Numbered from the stretch's first letter, positions 1 to 8,819 are shown. The stretch is DNA of 64,000 bases from Pelagerythrobacter sp041912895 (GCF_041912895.1 NZ_JAYSGI010000001.1:62001-126000); one strand, 5' to 3'. Program-made: numbers and translations. Notes: a model not told the origin generated them from the letters alone.

Positions 1-209
1 AGATGGCCTGCTCCACCTGCCACGTGATCGTTGCGCCCGAGTGGTTCGACCGCCTGCCCGAAGCGAGCGAAGAAGAGGAAGACATGCTCGACCTCGCCGC
101 CGGGGCCTGCCGCACCAGCCGCCTGTCCTGCCAGATACTGGTGTCCGAAGCCCTCGACGGCCTCGAAGTCCGCGTCCCCCCGGACAGCCACGACATGCGC
201 GGGCGCTAG
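1..209 (+). CDS. 2Fe-2S ferredoxin, C-terminal part (5' end outside window)
   Basis: This is the C-terminal 68 residues of an adrenodoxin-type 2Fe-2S ferredoxin, an electron carrier that typically serves cytochrome P450s or Fe-S cluster assembly. The visible fragment holds the CxxC pair (CSTC at fragment residues 3-6) and the fourth cluster ligand in SCQI (residue 43). The spacing of 36 residues between the third and fourth Cys is exactly that of the family. The first Cys and the N-terminus lie upstream of the window, so the ATG at 3 is internal. An acidic patch (EEEED, near residue 23) fits the partner-binding helix. The stop overlaps the convergent DUF4349 remnant by 4 bp. Confidence 0.9.
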   Translation, partial: MACSTCHVIVAPEWFDRLPEASEEEEDMLDLAAGACRTSRLSCQILVSEALDGLEVRVPPDSHDMRGR

Positions 210-687
210 GCGGTTTCGCCCACGATCTTCCGGCCGATCCTGCGGCCGAGCCAGACCAGTCCGGCGATCGGGCCGAGGATCGCGCCGAGCACGATCAGTG
301 CGGCGACCAGGAAGCCGAGGATCGACCCAAGCGAGCCGACCGCCGCGCGCACCGGCGAGAGGAAGTCGTTCGCCACCAGCGCGCCGCTCTCGTAGCGCAC
401 ATCGACCCGGCTGTAGGCGACGCGGCCCTGCATCTCGCGCAGCCAGTTTCGCGCCTGGTCGATCTCCTGATTGACTTCGGCCACGCTGCGTTCGGCCGCG
501 ACCAGTTCCTGCAAGCTCCCGCGCCGGGTGCGCAGCACGCCCATCAGCCGGTCGCGCAATTCGGTTCGCGCGCGTAGCTGCGCCTCGGTGTCGACGATCG
601 CCTTCGACACTTCCTCGGTCGCGATCTCGGCGGAAATCTGGACACCGCCACCAGCGAACACACTCTCCTGGAAATCCTCTGCCGCAT
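206..687 (-). pseudogene. DUF4349 gene with internal deletion and frameshift
   Basis: The readable C-terminal part (661 down to 206, 151 residues from a GTG) matches the end of DUF4349 proteins: a heptad-rich coiled coil, a GRVAYSRVDV strand, then a long hydrophobic segment (around residues 112-140) and a basic tail. Family members are usually about 250-300 residues, so roughly the first half is missing. Upstream, a strong AAGGAGG lies 5 nt before an ATG at 687, opening a peptide that looks like a signal sequence start (MRQRISRRVCSLVAV) but in another frame. A TTGACG box is at 746-741. I infer that promoter, start and C-terminus survive while the middle was deleted and the frame lost. The alternative is a short functional protein from the GTG at 661, which has only a poorly spaced GGAGA. 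Confidence 0.5.
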
Positions 688-760
688 TGCGGCCTCCTTT
701 TCGCCATTATTTTGCCACAATTGCGCCGCAATTCCACTAGCGTCAAGCGCAGATATGCGA

Positions 761-791
761 AGGGCCCCGCCGCAATCAGCGACGAGGCCCT
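761..791 (-). terminator. hairpin terminator after pfpI
   Basis: There is a 13-bp stem (761-773 with 779-791, two G.T pairs) and a 5-nt loop. It lies 28 bases past the pfpI stop on the minus strand. The following T content is weak (TTCGCAT), so termination may be partial. Confidence 0.6.
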
Positions 792-818
792 GCGAAACGG
801 CGGATTTTCAGGTGGTTG

Positions 819-1355
819 TCAGGCCGCTTCGGTCACTTTCTCCAGTTGCGCGATCAGCGCCTTCGAGAACGCCGGAATGTCGTCGGGATTGCGGCTGGTG
901 ATGATGTGACCATCTTCCGCGACTTCCTTGTCGACCACATTGCCGCCCGCGTTGGTGAGGTCGGTGCGGATCGAGGGCCAGCTCGTCACGGTCTTGCCCT
1001 TCACCACGTCCGCTTCGACCAGCAGCCAGGGGCCGTGGCAGATCGCGGCGATCGGCTTGCCGTCGCGGTCGAATTCGCGGACGATGTTCACCGCGCGCTC
1101 GTTCATCCGCAGCACGTCCGGGTTGATCTGGCCGCCGGGCAGCAGCAGCGCGTCGTAATCGCCGGTGCCGACCTCGTCGACGGTGATGTCGACCTTGACC
1201 TCGTCGCCCCAATCCTTCTCGGCCCAGCCGCGGATTTCGCCGTCTTCGAGGCTGGCGACGGTGGTTTCGAAGCCGGCCTTCTCCAGCGCTTCGCGCGGTT
1301 TCATCAGTTCGGATTGCTCGAAGCCATCGGTGGCGAGGATGAGTACGCGTTTCAT
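819..1355 (-). CDS. PfpI/DJ-1 family protein (type 1 glutamine amidotransferase fold)
   Basis: A 178-residue cytosolic protein of the PfpI/DJ-1/YhbO family, whose members have been described as proteases, glyoxalases or deglycases. The nucleophile elbow AICHGPW places Cys at residue 106 followed by His107. The conserved acidic residue is in GFEQSE near residue 13, and the LLPGG turn is at 71-75. The length is typical. The ATG at 1355 is chosen because MKRVLILATDGFEQSE is the standard N-terminus and AAAGGAAA lies just upstream. It diverges from parC (1455), leaving about 100 bp for both promoters. Biochemical activity cannot be told from sequence alone. Confidence 0.88.
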   Translation of the reverse strand: MKRVLILATDGFEQSELMKPREALEKAGFETTVASLEDGEIRGWAEKDWGDEVKVDITVDEVGTGDYDALLLPGGQINPDVLRMNERAVNIVREFDRDGKPIAAICHGPWLLVEADVVKGKTVTSWPSIRTDLTNAGGNVVDKEVAEDGHIITSRNPDDIPAFSKALIAQLEKVTEAA

Positions 1356-1454
1356 GGGTATTTCCTTTCGTTTCGGGTTGTCGGTGCAACGCATGGGGGA
1401 AGCGCCTCGTTCCGCCGCTTCCAGCCCGCGCGGCGCGCTGCTAGGGCGATCAGC

Positions 1455-3752
1455 ATGGCCACCGTTCAAGACGAGAAAGACCCGTTCGACGCGATCGTCG
1501 ATGCGCCATTCGATTCCGCGCTGGAGGAACGCTATCTCGTCTACGCGCTGTCGACGATCACCGCGCGCTCGCTGCCCGACCTGCGCGACGGGCTGAAGCC
1601 GGTCCACCGCCGCCTGCTGTGGGCGATGCGGCAGTTGAAGCTGAACCCGACCGATGCGTTCAAGAAATCCGCCCGCGTGGTGGGTGACGTGATCGGCAAG
1701 TACCACCCGCACGGCGATGCCAGCGTCTACGACGCGATGGTCCGCCTCGCGCAGGATTTCGCGCTGCGCTATCCGCTGGTCGAGGGGCAGGGCAACTTCG
1801 GCAACATCGACGGCGATAACGCCGCCGCCTACCGCTACACCGAAGCGCGCCTGACCAGGACCGCGCTGCGCCTGATGGAAGGGCTGGACGAGGGCACGGT
1901 CGATTTCGTCCCGACCTACAACGGGGAAGACAGCGAGCCCGACATCTTCCCCGGCCTGTTTCCCAATCTGCTCGCCAACGGGGCCAGCGGGATCGCGGTC
2001 GGCATGGCGACCAATATCCCGAGCCACAACGTCGCCGAAATAATCGACGCCACGCTGGAGTTGATCGACAACCCGCATGTCGAGCACGCGCGGCTGATGG
2101 CGCTGTTCCAGGGGCCGGATTTCGCCACCGGCGGGCTGATCGTCGACAGCCCCGATGCGATCGCCCATGCCTACGAAACGGGGCGCGGGTCCTTCCGCAT
2201 CCGCGCGCGCTTCCACGCCGCCGAAGCCGAAAAGGCGGAAGATCGCGATGCGGGGATCGAGCGGCTGGGCGGCGGCCAATGGCAGCTCGTCGTCAGCGAA
2301 ATCCCCTATCAGGTGCAGAAGGGCAAGCTGATCGAACAGATCGCCCAGCTTATCGCCGACAAGAAGCTGCCGATCCTCGAGGATATCCGCGACGAGAGCG
2401 ACGAGAACATCCGGCTGGTGTTCGTGCCGCGCAGCCGTAACGTCGATCCCGAACTGCTCAAGGAATCGCTCTACAAGCTGAGCGATCTGGAAACGCGCTT
2501 CGGCCTCAACCTCAACGTGCTCGACGCGCAGGAGGGCACCGGCCGCACCCCGATGGTCATGGGCCTGAAGGAATTGCTGACCCACTGGACCGCGAGCCAG
2601 ATCGACATTCTGCAACGCCGCAGCCGCCACCGGCTCGAACAGATCGCGCGGCGGCTGGAACTGGTCGAAGGCTACATCGTCGCCTTCCTCAACCTCGACC
2701 GGGTGATCGAGATCATCCGCACCGAGGACGAACCCAAGCCGGTGATGATGGCGGAATTCAACCTCACCGACCGGCAGGCCGAGGCGATCCTCAACATGCG
2801 GCTGCGCAGCTTGCGCAAGCTGGAGGAAATGCAGCTGCGGCAGGAGAAGGACGCGCTGCTGAAGGAGCAGGACGAGCTGGAAAAATTGCTCGGTAGCCCC
2901 GCTCGCCAGCGCACGCGGCTGAAGCGCGACCTGACCGCGCTGCGCAAGGAATATGCCGAGGACACGCCGCTCGGCCGCCGACGTACCACGATCGCGGAAG
3001 CCGCGCCCGCGGTCGAATTCAGCATGGACGCGATGATCGAGAAGGAGCCGGTCACCGTGATCCTCAGCCAGAAGGGGTGGATTCGCGGCGCGCGCGGCCA
3101 TGCCGATCTGGCGAGCGACTGGAAGTTCAAGGAAGGCGACGGTCCGGCCTTCGCGCTTCACGCGCAGACCACGGACAAGCTGCTGGTGGTGGCGGGCGAC
3201 GGGCGTATCTACACGCTCGGCGCGGACAAGCTGCCCGGCGCGCGCGGCTTCGGCGAACCGATCCGCAACACGATCGACATCGATCCGCAGACGCAGGTCG
3301 TCGGCCTGATCGTCCATCGGCCGGGCGGGCAACTGCTGCTCGCCGCGACCACCGGCAAGGGTTTCGCCGCCGCGACCGACGAGATCCTCGCCGAAACCCG
3401 GAAGGGGCGGCAGGTGGTGAACCTGAAGGCCGGCGCGCAGCTTCGCGTCGTGCGCGAGATCGCCGCCGAGCACGATCACGTCGCGGTCGTCGGCGACAAT
3501 CGCAAGCTCGTCGTGTTCAACCTGGAGGAACTGCCGATGCTCGCGCGCGGGCAGGGCGTCACGCTCCAGCGCTATCGCGACGGCGGGCTGAGCGATGCGA
3601 CCACCTTCACCCTTGCCGAGGGGTTGAGCTGGGCGATGGGCGGCGAGACCGGCCGCACGCGGACCGAAAACGACATCTGGCAATGGAAGGTCGCGCGCGG
3701 TGCTGCGGGGCGCCTGCCACCGCAAGGCTTCCCGAAGGACAATCGGTTCTAA
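1455..3752 (+). CDS. parC: DNA topoisomerase IV subunit A
   Basis: ParC, the DNA-cleaving subunit of topoisomerase IV, decatenates daughter chromosomes together with ParE. The protein has 765 residues, close to other alphaproteobacterial ParC. The winged-helix region holds KPVHRR (48-53), the quinolone-region motif HPHGDASVYD (84-93) and catalytic Tyr128 in YRYTEARL. The C-terminal third forms the beta-pinwheel. It lacks the GyrA-box, which supports ParC rather than GyrA. The residue matching E. coli ParC Ser80 is Ala89, while Asp93 sits at the Glu84 position. The ATG at 1455 gives the normal ParC N-terminus; the open frame runs further upstream but has no family similarity there. Confidence 0.93.
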   Translation: MATVQDEKDPFDAIVDAPFDSALEERYLVYALSTITARSLPDLRDGLKPVHRRLLWAMRQLKLNPTDAFKKSARVVGDVIGKYHPHGDASVYDAMVRLAQDFALRYPLVEGQGNFGNIDGDNAAAYRYTEARLTRTALRLMEGLDEGTVDFVPTYNGEDSEPDIFPGLFPNLLANGASGIAVGMATNIPSHNVAEIIDATLELIDNPHVEHARLMALFQGPDFATGGLIVDSPDAIAHAYETGRGSFRIRARFHAAEAEKAEDRDAGIERLGGGQWQLVVSEIPYQVQKGKLIEQIAQLIADKKLPILEDIRDESDENIRLVFVPRSRNVDPELLKESLYKLSDLETRFGLNLNVLDAQEGTGRTPMVMGLKELLTHWTASQIDILQRRSRHRLEQIARRLELVEGYIVAFLNLDRVIEIIRTEDEPKPVMMAEFNLTDRQAEAILNMRLRSLRKLEEMQLRQEKDALLKEQDELEKLLGSPARQRTRLKRDLTALRKEYAEDTPLGRRRTTIAEAAPAVEFSMDAMIEKEPVTVILSQKGWIRGARGHADLASDWKFKEGDGPAFALHAQTTDKLLVVAGDGRIYTLGADKLPGARGFGEPIRNTIDIDPQTQVVGLIVHRPGGQLLLAATTGKGFAAATDEILAETRKGRQVVNLKAGAQLRVVREIAAEHDHVAVVGDNRKLVVFNLEELPMLARGQGVTLQRYRDGGLSDATTFTLAEGLSWAMGGETGRTRTENDIWQWKVARGAAGRLPPQGFPKDNRF

Positions 3753-3765
3753 CTATACAGGCAGC

Positions 3766-3799
3766 AAAAAAGCCGGGCTCGCCATCGCGCGCCCGGCCT
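3766..3799. terminator. bidirectional terminator between parC and the exported protein gene
   Basis: GCCGGGC (3772-3778) pairs with GCCCGGC (3791-3797). A six-A run precedes it on the plus strand, which gives a good U-tract for the minus-strand gene ending at 3836. On the plus strand the hairpin can also end parC transcripts, with a shorter T tail. Confidence 0.8.
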
Positions 3800-3835
3800 T
3801 CCTGATATCAAAACCCCGGTGAGAGGCCTGTCCGA

Positions 3836-4414
3836 TTACTCGGTGGTCGCTTCCGCGGCGGCGTCGGTCGCCGTGTCCGCGGCGGGCGCTTCGGTCTGCG
3901 CGGTCGCGGCGGCACCGCCGGCGGCGGCGGCCTGGTCGATCTGCGCGTCGGTGAACAGCACCATGAGCTGGCCGGCCTGGTTGACCGCGAAGTGCTCGCG
4001 AAGCAGGTTCACGTCGCCTTCGGCGCGGGTGACGATCACGGTGTTGCCGTTGACGCTCTTGACCGTGCCCAGCGGCTGGTTGTCGGCGGTGAGGACCGGC
4101 GCGGCGGCCACCAGTGCGGTGTCGCGCTGCGCGTTGGCGGCAGCCATCTGCTCGGCGATCATCGCGTCGAGCTGGGCCTTGGTGACGGTGATCGTCGGGC
4201 CGTTCTCGCTCGTGCCGAAGGCGTTGGTCGGCAGCGGGGCCTTGTGCGTGCCGGTGTCGAGCGTGACGACGCCATTGGCGACGCTTTCGACGGTGCCGAC
4301 CGGGTTGCCTTCGGGGCCGTACACGGTCGCGCCGACGGTGACGTCCTGCGCGTGAGCAGCGGTGGCGAGGCCGGCGGCGGCGACGGCGGCGAGGGCAAAC
4401 TTGGTGAACTTCAT
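3836..4414 (-). CDS. small exported protein with two related beta repeats, function unknown
   Basis: 192 residues starting with a clear Sec signal peptide (MKFTKFALAAVAAAGLATAAHA, cleavage after about residue 22). Two segments resemble each other: VYGPEGNPVGTVESV (about 31-45) and VLTADNQPLGTVKSV (about 107-121). Both have the Gx-x-GTVxSV pattern seen in PRC-barrel-like beta folds. The C-terminal 30 residues are an Ala/Glu/Thr-rich disordered tail. Similar proteins occur in sphingomonads without an assigned role, as I recall. It is a single gene with about 240 bp upstream and a terminator downstream. The function is unknown; periplasmic location is inferred from the signal peptide. Confidence 0.8.
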   Translation of the reverse strand: MKFTKFALAAVAAAGLATAAHAQDVTVGATVYGPEGNPVGTVESVANGVVTLDTGTHKAPLPTNAFGTSENGPTITVTKAQLDAMIAEQMAAANAQRDTALVAAAPVLTADNQPLGTVKSVNGNTVIVTRAEGDVNLLREHFAVNQAGQLMVLFTDAQIDQAAAAGGAAATAQTEAPAADTATDAAAEATTE

Positions 4415-4654
4415 GAAATCACTCCGTATCTAAAGTACAATCAACGTGATCGATGCGGGCGAACCCGCGGGAAAGGGCGAAACAGGGATGCGAGCGCGCC
4501 GCTGCGGCAGGGATGCCGTCGGCGCATTGCACCGCCGCTGGAAAGCGACAGAGGCCCAAACACCCAAATTGGGGTCGAGGTTCCATCGCAAGCTGTGCAT
4601 ACGATGGCAACACGGCTGTTATAGCATGGCCACATTAGCCCACGATGAAGCGCG

Positions 4655-5833
4655 TCAGTCGCGGTCCAGCGCTTCGTCGAGCATCTGCAACACCCGCTCG
4701 CGCGGCGGAAAGCCCTCGGCGATCCAGCGCGCCTCGATCTGCTGCAGGATGCGCGCGATGTCCGGCCCGGCTTCGACCCCCCGCGCGACGATCTCGCCGC
4801 CTTTCAGCGGGAGACGGGGCACGTCCCAGCCGTGCAGTTCGGCGATGTTTCCGTCGCCGAGCAGGAGCCGGTCGGTCGCGCAGTCGATCCCCTCGCGATA
4901 GGCGAGCGCGCGCGGGTCTTGCGTATCTGCCGCGCCGCGCGCGGCGGCGCAGGCGATCCGTTCGCGCTGCGCCTTCGACAGCCGCAGGCGCGAGGCCACC
5001 GTCTCCGCCACCGGCGGCAGCGCGGGCAGCAGCGCGGCGAGGCGGCGCACCGGATGCGGCGCGATGCCAGCCGCGCGTTCTGCCGCGACGAGGTTGCGCA
5101 GGGCCGCGATGCCCTTGCCGTTCACCTCGGGCAGCACGACCGGCAGCACGCCCAGCGCGAGCATCCGCTCGACCGTGTCGGAGGGGTCGGGCAGCGCGAG
5201 CAGGGTCAGCAGCTCGCCCGCGATCCGTTCGCGCGACAGGCCCTTCAGCGTGCCCGCGAGTTCGGCGCAGGCGTCTTCCGCCTCGGGGTCGAGCCGCGAT
5301 CCGAAGCGCGCCTGGAAGCGGAAGTAGCGCAGGATGCGCAGGTGATCCTCGCGGATGCGTTCGCGCGCATCGCCGATGAAGCGCACGCGCCGCTCCGCCA
5401 GGTCGCCGAGCCCGCCGAACCAGTCCGAAATCTCCAGCGTATCGGGCGCGGCGTAGAGCGCGTTGATCGTGAAATCGCGCCGCGCGGCATCCTCGCGCCA
5501 GTCGCTCGCGAAGGCGACCGTCGCGCGCCGGCCGTCGGTCGACACGTCGCGGCGCAGCGTGGTCACCTCGACGTTGCCGCCCGGCAGGATCGCGGTGACG
5601 GTGCCATGGTCGATCCCGGTGGGCACGGTGCGAATACCCGCCGCGCGGCATCGCTCGATCACCGTATCGGGGGTCAGCGGGGTCGCCCCGTCGACATCGT
5701 ATATGTCCGCGCCCAGCAGCGTGTCGCGCACCGCGCCGCCGACCCAGCGCACGTTATCGGCGCCGAGCGCCGCGACCAGCGCCGCGAGATCCTCGCGCGC
5801 GGTCCATGGGGCGGGTGGCAGGCGCTCAGGCAT
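4655..5833 (-). CDS. cca: CCA tRNA nucleotidyltransferase
   Basis: A class II CCA-adding enzyme of 392 residues that adds or repairs the 3' CCA of tRNAs. The nucleotidyltransferase motif GGAVRD (32-37) is followed by the metal-binding DVD (46-48). RRDFTINAL, about 70 residues later, is motif B/C, and EDHLRILRYFRF is the family's conserved helix. The first strand reads GADIYDVDGAT where many homologs have DID-IAT, but the acidic pair is kept. It is the last gene of a minus-strand operon: its ATG lies inside the end of the NUDIX gene (8-bp overlap), so the two are probably translationally coupled. Confidence 0.93.
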   Translation of the reverse strand: MPERLPPAPWTAREDLAALVAALGADNVRWVGGAVRDTLLGADIYDVDGATPLTPDTVIERCRAAGIRTVPTGIDHGTVTAILPGGNVEVTTLRRDVSTDGRRATVAFASDWREDAARRDFTINALYAAPDTLEISDWFGGLGDLAERRVRFIGDARERIREDHLRILRYFRFQARFGSRLDPEAEDACAELAGTLKGLSRERIAGELLTLLALPDPSDTVERMLALGVLPVVLPEVNGKGIAALRNLVAAERAAGIAPHPVRRLAALLPALPPVAETVASRLRLSKAQRERIACAAARGAADTQDPRALAYREGIDCATDRLLLGDGNIAELHGWDVPRLPLKGGEIVARGVEAGPDIARILQQIEARWIAEGFPPRERVLQMLDEALDRD

Positions 5834-6431
5834 CGAACAGCGCCCGATATTCGATCCGCCGCGACAGGTTGGCGATGATCGCGGCGGTTACGCCCCAGAT
5901 GCGGAAGCCTTCGTAATGATATTCGAGATACGTGCGCATCGCACCCTGCCAGAACACTTCGTGCTCGGCCCAGTTCGCACGGTCGAGCAGCAGGTCGAGC
6001 GGCGCTTCGAACCAAGCCTCCACCTCGCCCGGATTGGCGACCAGCGGCAGGTCGGGCGGGACCACGCCGAGCACCGGGGTGATGTCGAACCCGGTGCCTG
6101 TCTGGTAACGGTCGGTCGCGCCGATCACGCGCACGTCGGACGGCCGCAGCGCGAGTTCCTCGTCCGCCTCGCGCAGCGCGGCCTCGATCGCGTTTTCGCC
6201 CGGATCGATCTTGCCGCCGGGGAAGGCGACCTGCCCCGGATGATCGCGCATGTCGTTGGGGCGCTGGGTCAGGATCACGCCGGGGACGGGGCGATCGGTG
6301 ACGGCGATCAGCACCGCCGCGTCGGCCGAGCGATCGGCGTCGGCGAAGCGCGCGTCGGTCATCAGGTCGGGAATGTCCGCCGCGTGGCCCTGCTCGAACA
6401 GCGCCGCGAGACGGTCGAACAGCGCGCTCAT
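5826..6431 (-). CDS. NUDIX hydrolase, CoA pyrophosphatase type
   Basis: 201 residues. The NUDIX box GGKIDPGENAIEAALREADEE (about 94-114) keeps the G-x5-E-x7-RE-x2-EE core. It is preceded by ILTQRPNDMRDHPGQVAFPG, the extra signature of NudL/CoA pyrophosphatases that cleave CoA to 3',5'-ADP and 4'-phosphopantetheine. The usual Gly after the EE pair is replaced (ELAL), a small deviation. The ATG at 6431 is chosen because it overlaps the DUF1285 stop in an ATGA and gives a normal N-terminus; the frame stays open further upstream but that part lies within DUF1285 coding sequence. The substrate is inferred from the signature. Confidence 0.88.
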   Translation of the reverse strand: MSALFDRLAALFEQGHAADIPDLMTDARFADADRSADAAVLIAVTDRPVPGVILTQRPNDMRDHPGQVAFPGGKIDPGENAIEAALREADEELALRPSDVRVIGATDRYQTGTGFDITPVLGVVPPDLPLVANPGEVEAWFEAPLDLLLDRANWAEHEVFWQGAMRTYLEYHYEGFRIWGVTAAIIANLSRRIEYRALFDA

Positions 6432-6976
6432 TCGGGCAGCAGCGACCAGCGCTCGCCGCCGCTGGAGACGTGGGTGCCGTCGCCCTCGGCCAGCGCGATT
6501 TCGGCGAGCTGGAGCCAGGTGCTGCGGTTGAGCTGCGCCTCGCACCCCCGCCGCACCCCCAGGTAGATCGCCGGTTCTTCCGCGCTACCGCCCGCGCGCA
6601 ACGGATGCTGCGGCCCGGCGACGACCAGCTCGTCGGTGTTCAGCCGGAACGCGAGATCGCCGTCCTTGCGCACCACGTCGGTCGCGACGAAGGCCGCGTC
6701 CTCGACTTCGATCGACAGCTTCTCGAACGGGGTGACGAGCCAGTGCTGCCCGCCATCGTCGCGGGTCAGCAGGCCGGCGAACGCGCGCACCATCGCCTGC
6801 CGCGTGAGCGGGCTGCCTTCGTGAAACCACGTGCCGTCCCCCGCGATGCGCATCGCGCTGTCGCCGGTCTTTTCCGGGCTCCAGTCCTCGACCGGCGGCA
6901 GCTTGCGCGCGGCGACATGCGCGGCGATCTGATCGAGCGTGAGGCCGGCGAGTTCGGGCGGGGGTTCGTAAGGCAT
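6428..6976 (-). CDS. DUF1285 family protein
   Basis: A cytosolic protein of 182 residues from the ATG at 6976, or 198 from a GTG at 7024 that would overlap the upstream GNAT gene. DUF1285 proteins form two similar beta-rich halves, and a solved member resembles ligand-binding folds, but no biochemical role is established. Visible landmarks are LPPVEDWSPEKTGDSAMRI near the start and WFHEGSPLTRQAMVRAF, typical of the family. It sits between the GNAT and CoA pyrophosphatase genes and shares a 4-bp ATGA with the latter. I chose 6976 because homologs I recall begin near this YEPPPEL motif. Confidence 0.8.
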   Translation of the reverse strand: MPYEPPPELAGLTLDQIAAHVAARKLPPVEDWSPEKTGDSAMRIAGDGTWFHEGSPLTRQAMVRAFAGLLTRDDGGQHWLVTPFEKLSIEVEDAAFVATDVVRKDGDLAFRLNTDELVVAGPQHPLRAGGSAEEPAIYLGVRRGCEAQLNRSTWLQLAEIALAEGDGTHVSSGGERWSLLPE

Positions 6977-7011
6977 TGCGACAGGAGCGTTGGCAGATTG
7001 CCGGGATCGCT

Positions 7012-7518
7012 TCAATCCTGCCACGGCCCCAGCATGCCTTCGGCCGGGAGCACCGCCGGGTTGTCACACCGCACCAGCAGGCGGGCGGGGTCGAATGGAC
7101 CGGGGCAGTGCCACCCGCCCGCAGGCGCCGCGATGAAGCCGAAGAAGCGCCCGTAGTAGTCCGCGTCGCCGATCATCACCTGCGGCAGCGCGCCCGCGTC
7201 CAGCGCGCCCAGCGCGGCGAGCATCAGCGCCTTGCCATAGCCTTCGCCCTGCCGCTCGGGCACGACCGCGACCGGGCCGACCATCAACATCGGATGCGCG
7301 CGGCCTTCCGGGTCGGTCAGCGCGACGGGCCAGAGCTGAATCGTGCCGACGAGATAGCCGTCGTCGTCCGCCGCCGCGAAGCTCAACGCGGGCAGCCAGT
7401 CCGTCCCTTCGCGAATGCGATAAGCGGTGCGCGCGTGGCGGTCGGGCCCGAACGCACGGTCGAGCAGCGCCTCGATCAGCGCGGGTTCGACGGTGGCGAG
7501 GGGCGCGATGGTGGCCAT
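7012..7518 (-). CDS. GNAT family N-acetyltransferase
   Basis: 168 residues with a single GNAT domain. Motif A is VGPVAVVPERQGEGYGKALM, holding the acetyl-CoA pyrophosphate-binding Q-x-x-G-x-G. A YYGRFFGF segment near residue 120 resembles the YhbS subgroup, where small-molecule or protein acetylation is suspected. The substrate is unknown. It is the first gene of the minus-strand set GNAT, DUF1285, NUDIX, cca. About 75 bp separate it from the sugar dehydrogenase gene upstream, which points the same way, so a promoter could lie there or further up. Confidence 0.85.
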   Translation of the reverse strand: MATIAPLATVEPALIEALLDRAFGPDRHARTAYRIREGTDWLPALSFAAADDDGYLVGTIQLWPVALTDPEGRAHPMLMVGPVAVVPERQGEGYGKALMLAALGALDAGALPQVMIGDADYYGRFFGFIAAPAGGWHCPGPFDPARLLVRCDNPAVLPAEGMLGPWQD

Positions 7519-7595
7519 AGCCGCGCGCCGTTACGGGCGAGGCGCGGGCCTGTCGATCAATTTCGCCTTGGCCCGCGCAGCGCCGCGCTTGTCGC

Positions 7596-8819
7596 TCAAC
7601 CGCCGGGCACCATGCGGATCAGCCGCCCGCCGTCGCCGTCCTCGAGGATCCATAACGCGCCGTCGGGGCCTTCGACGATCTCGCGCACTCGCCGTTCGAA
7701 CGGATAGCGGGCGACCTCGCGTGCCGTCTCGCCATCGATCGCGACGCGCACGATGGCGGTGGGGTCCATCGCGGCGATAATCGCCTGCCCCTGCCACTCC
7801 GGCCACAGCTTGCCCGAATAGAACACGAAATCGCCCGGCGCGATCACCGGGTTCCAGCTGATCGCCGGGGCGTGGAATTCGGGACGTGTGGAGTGCGGCG
7901 GAATTTCCTCGCCGTCGTAATGATCGCCTTCGGAGACCAGCGGCCAGCCATAGTTGTCGCCCTGCGCGACGAGGTTGAGCTCGTCGCCGCCCGCCGGACC
8001 GTGCTCGAGATCCCACAGCCGCCCCTGCGCGTCGAAATGCAGGCCGAGGATATTGCGGTGGCCGTAGGACCAGATTTGGTCCGAGGGGCTGCCGCGATCG
8101 GCGAACGGATTGCCCGGCGCAGCCTTTCCGTCCAACGTCAGCCGCAGCACGCTGCCGAGGTTGTTCGACAGATCCTGCGCGGGCTGCATCTTCTGCCGGT
8201 CGCCCGAAGCGAGCCACAGGTGCTGCCCGTCGGGCGCGATGGCGATGCGATGCGAGAAATGGCCGCGCCCGGTCACCTTGGGGTCCTGCCGCCAGATCAC
8301 GTTCAGTCCCTCGATCGCGCAGCTTTCGGCGGCGGCGCAGTTGAGCGTGCCCTTGCCGAGCACGGCGCCGCGGGTGTCTCCGTCACCGGCTTCCACCCAG
8401 GTCAGATAGATCGTTCGGCTGCCGACGGTGCCTGCGCTCTCGGACGGCAGGAAGGCGATATCGCCGAACCCGCCCTGGCCGCCGTAGTCGACCTCGGGGG
8501 TGCCGGTCACGTTGCCGGTCCGTCCGGTCGCGGTGTCGACGAACTTCATCGTCCCGCCCTTTTCGGTGATGAACAGCGTCTGCGTCCCGGGAGCGAAATC
8601 GGCGGCCCACGGCTCGTCGAACGCGCCGAACGAGCGGGTGCTGAAATCGCTACTGGAAGTGACGGTCACAGGTTCGCCCGCATCGGCCGTACCGCCGGCA
8701 GGCGGCGGCGTGGTCGGGGCCGGGGTCGAGGACGTATCCCCCGATGGCTGGCCGCTGCAGCTTGCGGCGAACAGCAGGCAGGGCGATAGAGCGGCGGCAA
8801 GGATCGCATTTTTTGTCAT
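7596..8819 (-). CDS. PQQ-dependent sugar dehydrogenase (YliI/Asd type), lipoprotein
   Basis: A 407-residue beta-propeller of the soluble aldose sugar dehydrogenase family, which oxidises sugars with PQQ in the periplasm. The N-terminus is a lipoprotein signal with lipobox AAS-Cys21, then a Ser/Thr/Pro linker to about residue 55. Family landmarks are EPWAADFAPG, GRGHFSHRIAIAPDG (His of the active site), LWLASGDR, SYGHRNILGLHF and LWDLEHGPAGGDELN (PQQ/Ca site). It is unusual in that its ATG (8819-8817) overlaps the rnhB ATG (8818-8820) on the other strand within a shared CATG. PQQ synthesis genes are not in view, so PQQ supply is unproven. Confidence 0.87.
   Translation of the reverse strand: MTKNAILAAALSPCLLFAASCSGQPSGDTSSTPAPTTPPPAGGTADAGEPVTVTSSSDFSTRSFGAFDEPWAADFAPGTQTLFITEKGGTMKFVDTATGRTGNVTGTPEVDYGGQGGFGDIAFLPSESAGTVGSRTIYLTWVEAGDGDTRGAVLGKGTLNCAAAESCAIEGLNVIWRQDPKVTGRGHFSHRIAIAPDGQHLWLASGDRQKMQPAQDLSNNLGSVLRLTLDGKAAPGNPFADRGSPSDQIWSYGHRNILGLHFDAQGRLWDLEHGPAGGDELNLVAQGDNYGWPLVSEGDHYDGEEIPPHSTRPEFHAPAISWNPVIAPGDFVFYSGKLWPEWQGQAIIAAMDPTAIVRVAIDGETAREVARYPFERRVREIVEGPDGALWILEDGDGGRLIRMVPGG

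Noticed and set aside
816..1454. Upstream in-frame extension of parC
   Set aside because: It runs antisense through pfpI, and the ParC family N-terminus begins exactly at 1455.
4415..4654. Intergenic region between cca and the exported protein gene as a possible small gene
   Set aside because: Short frames exist on both strands, but none has a convincing ribosome site or protein-like composition.
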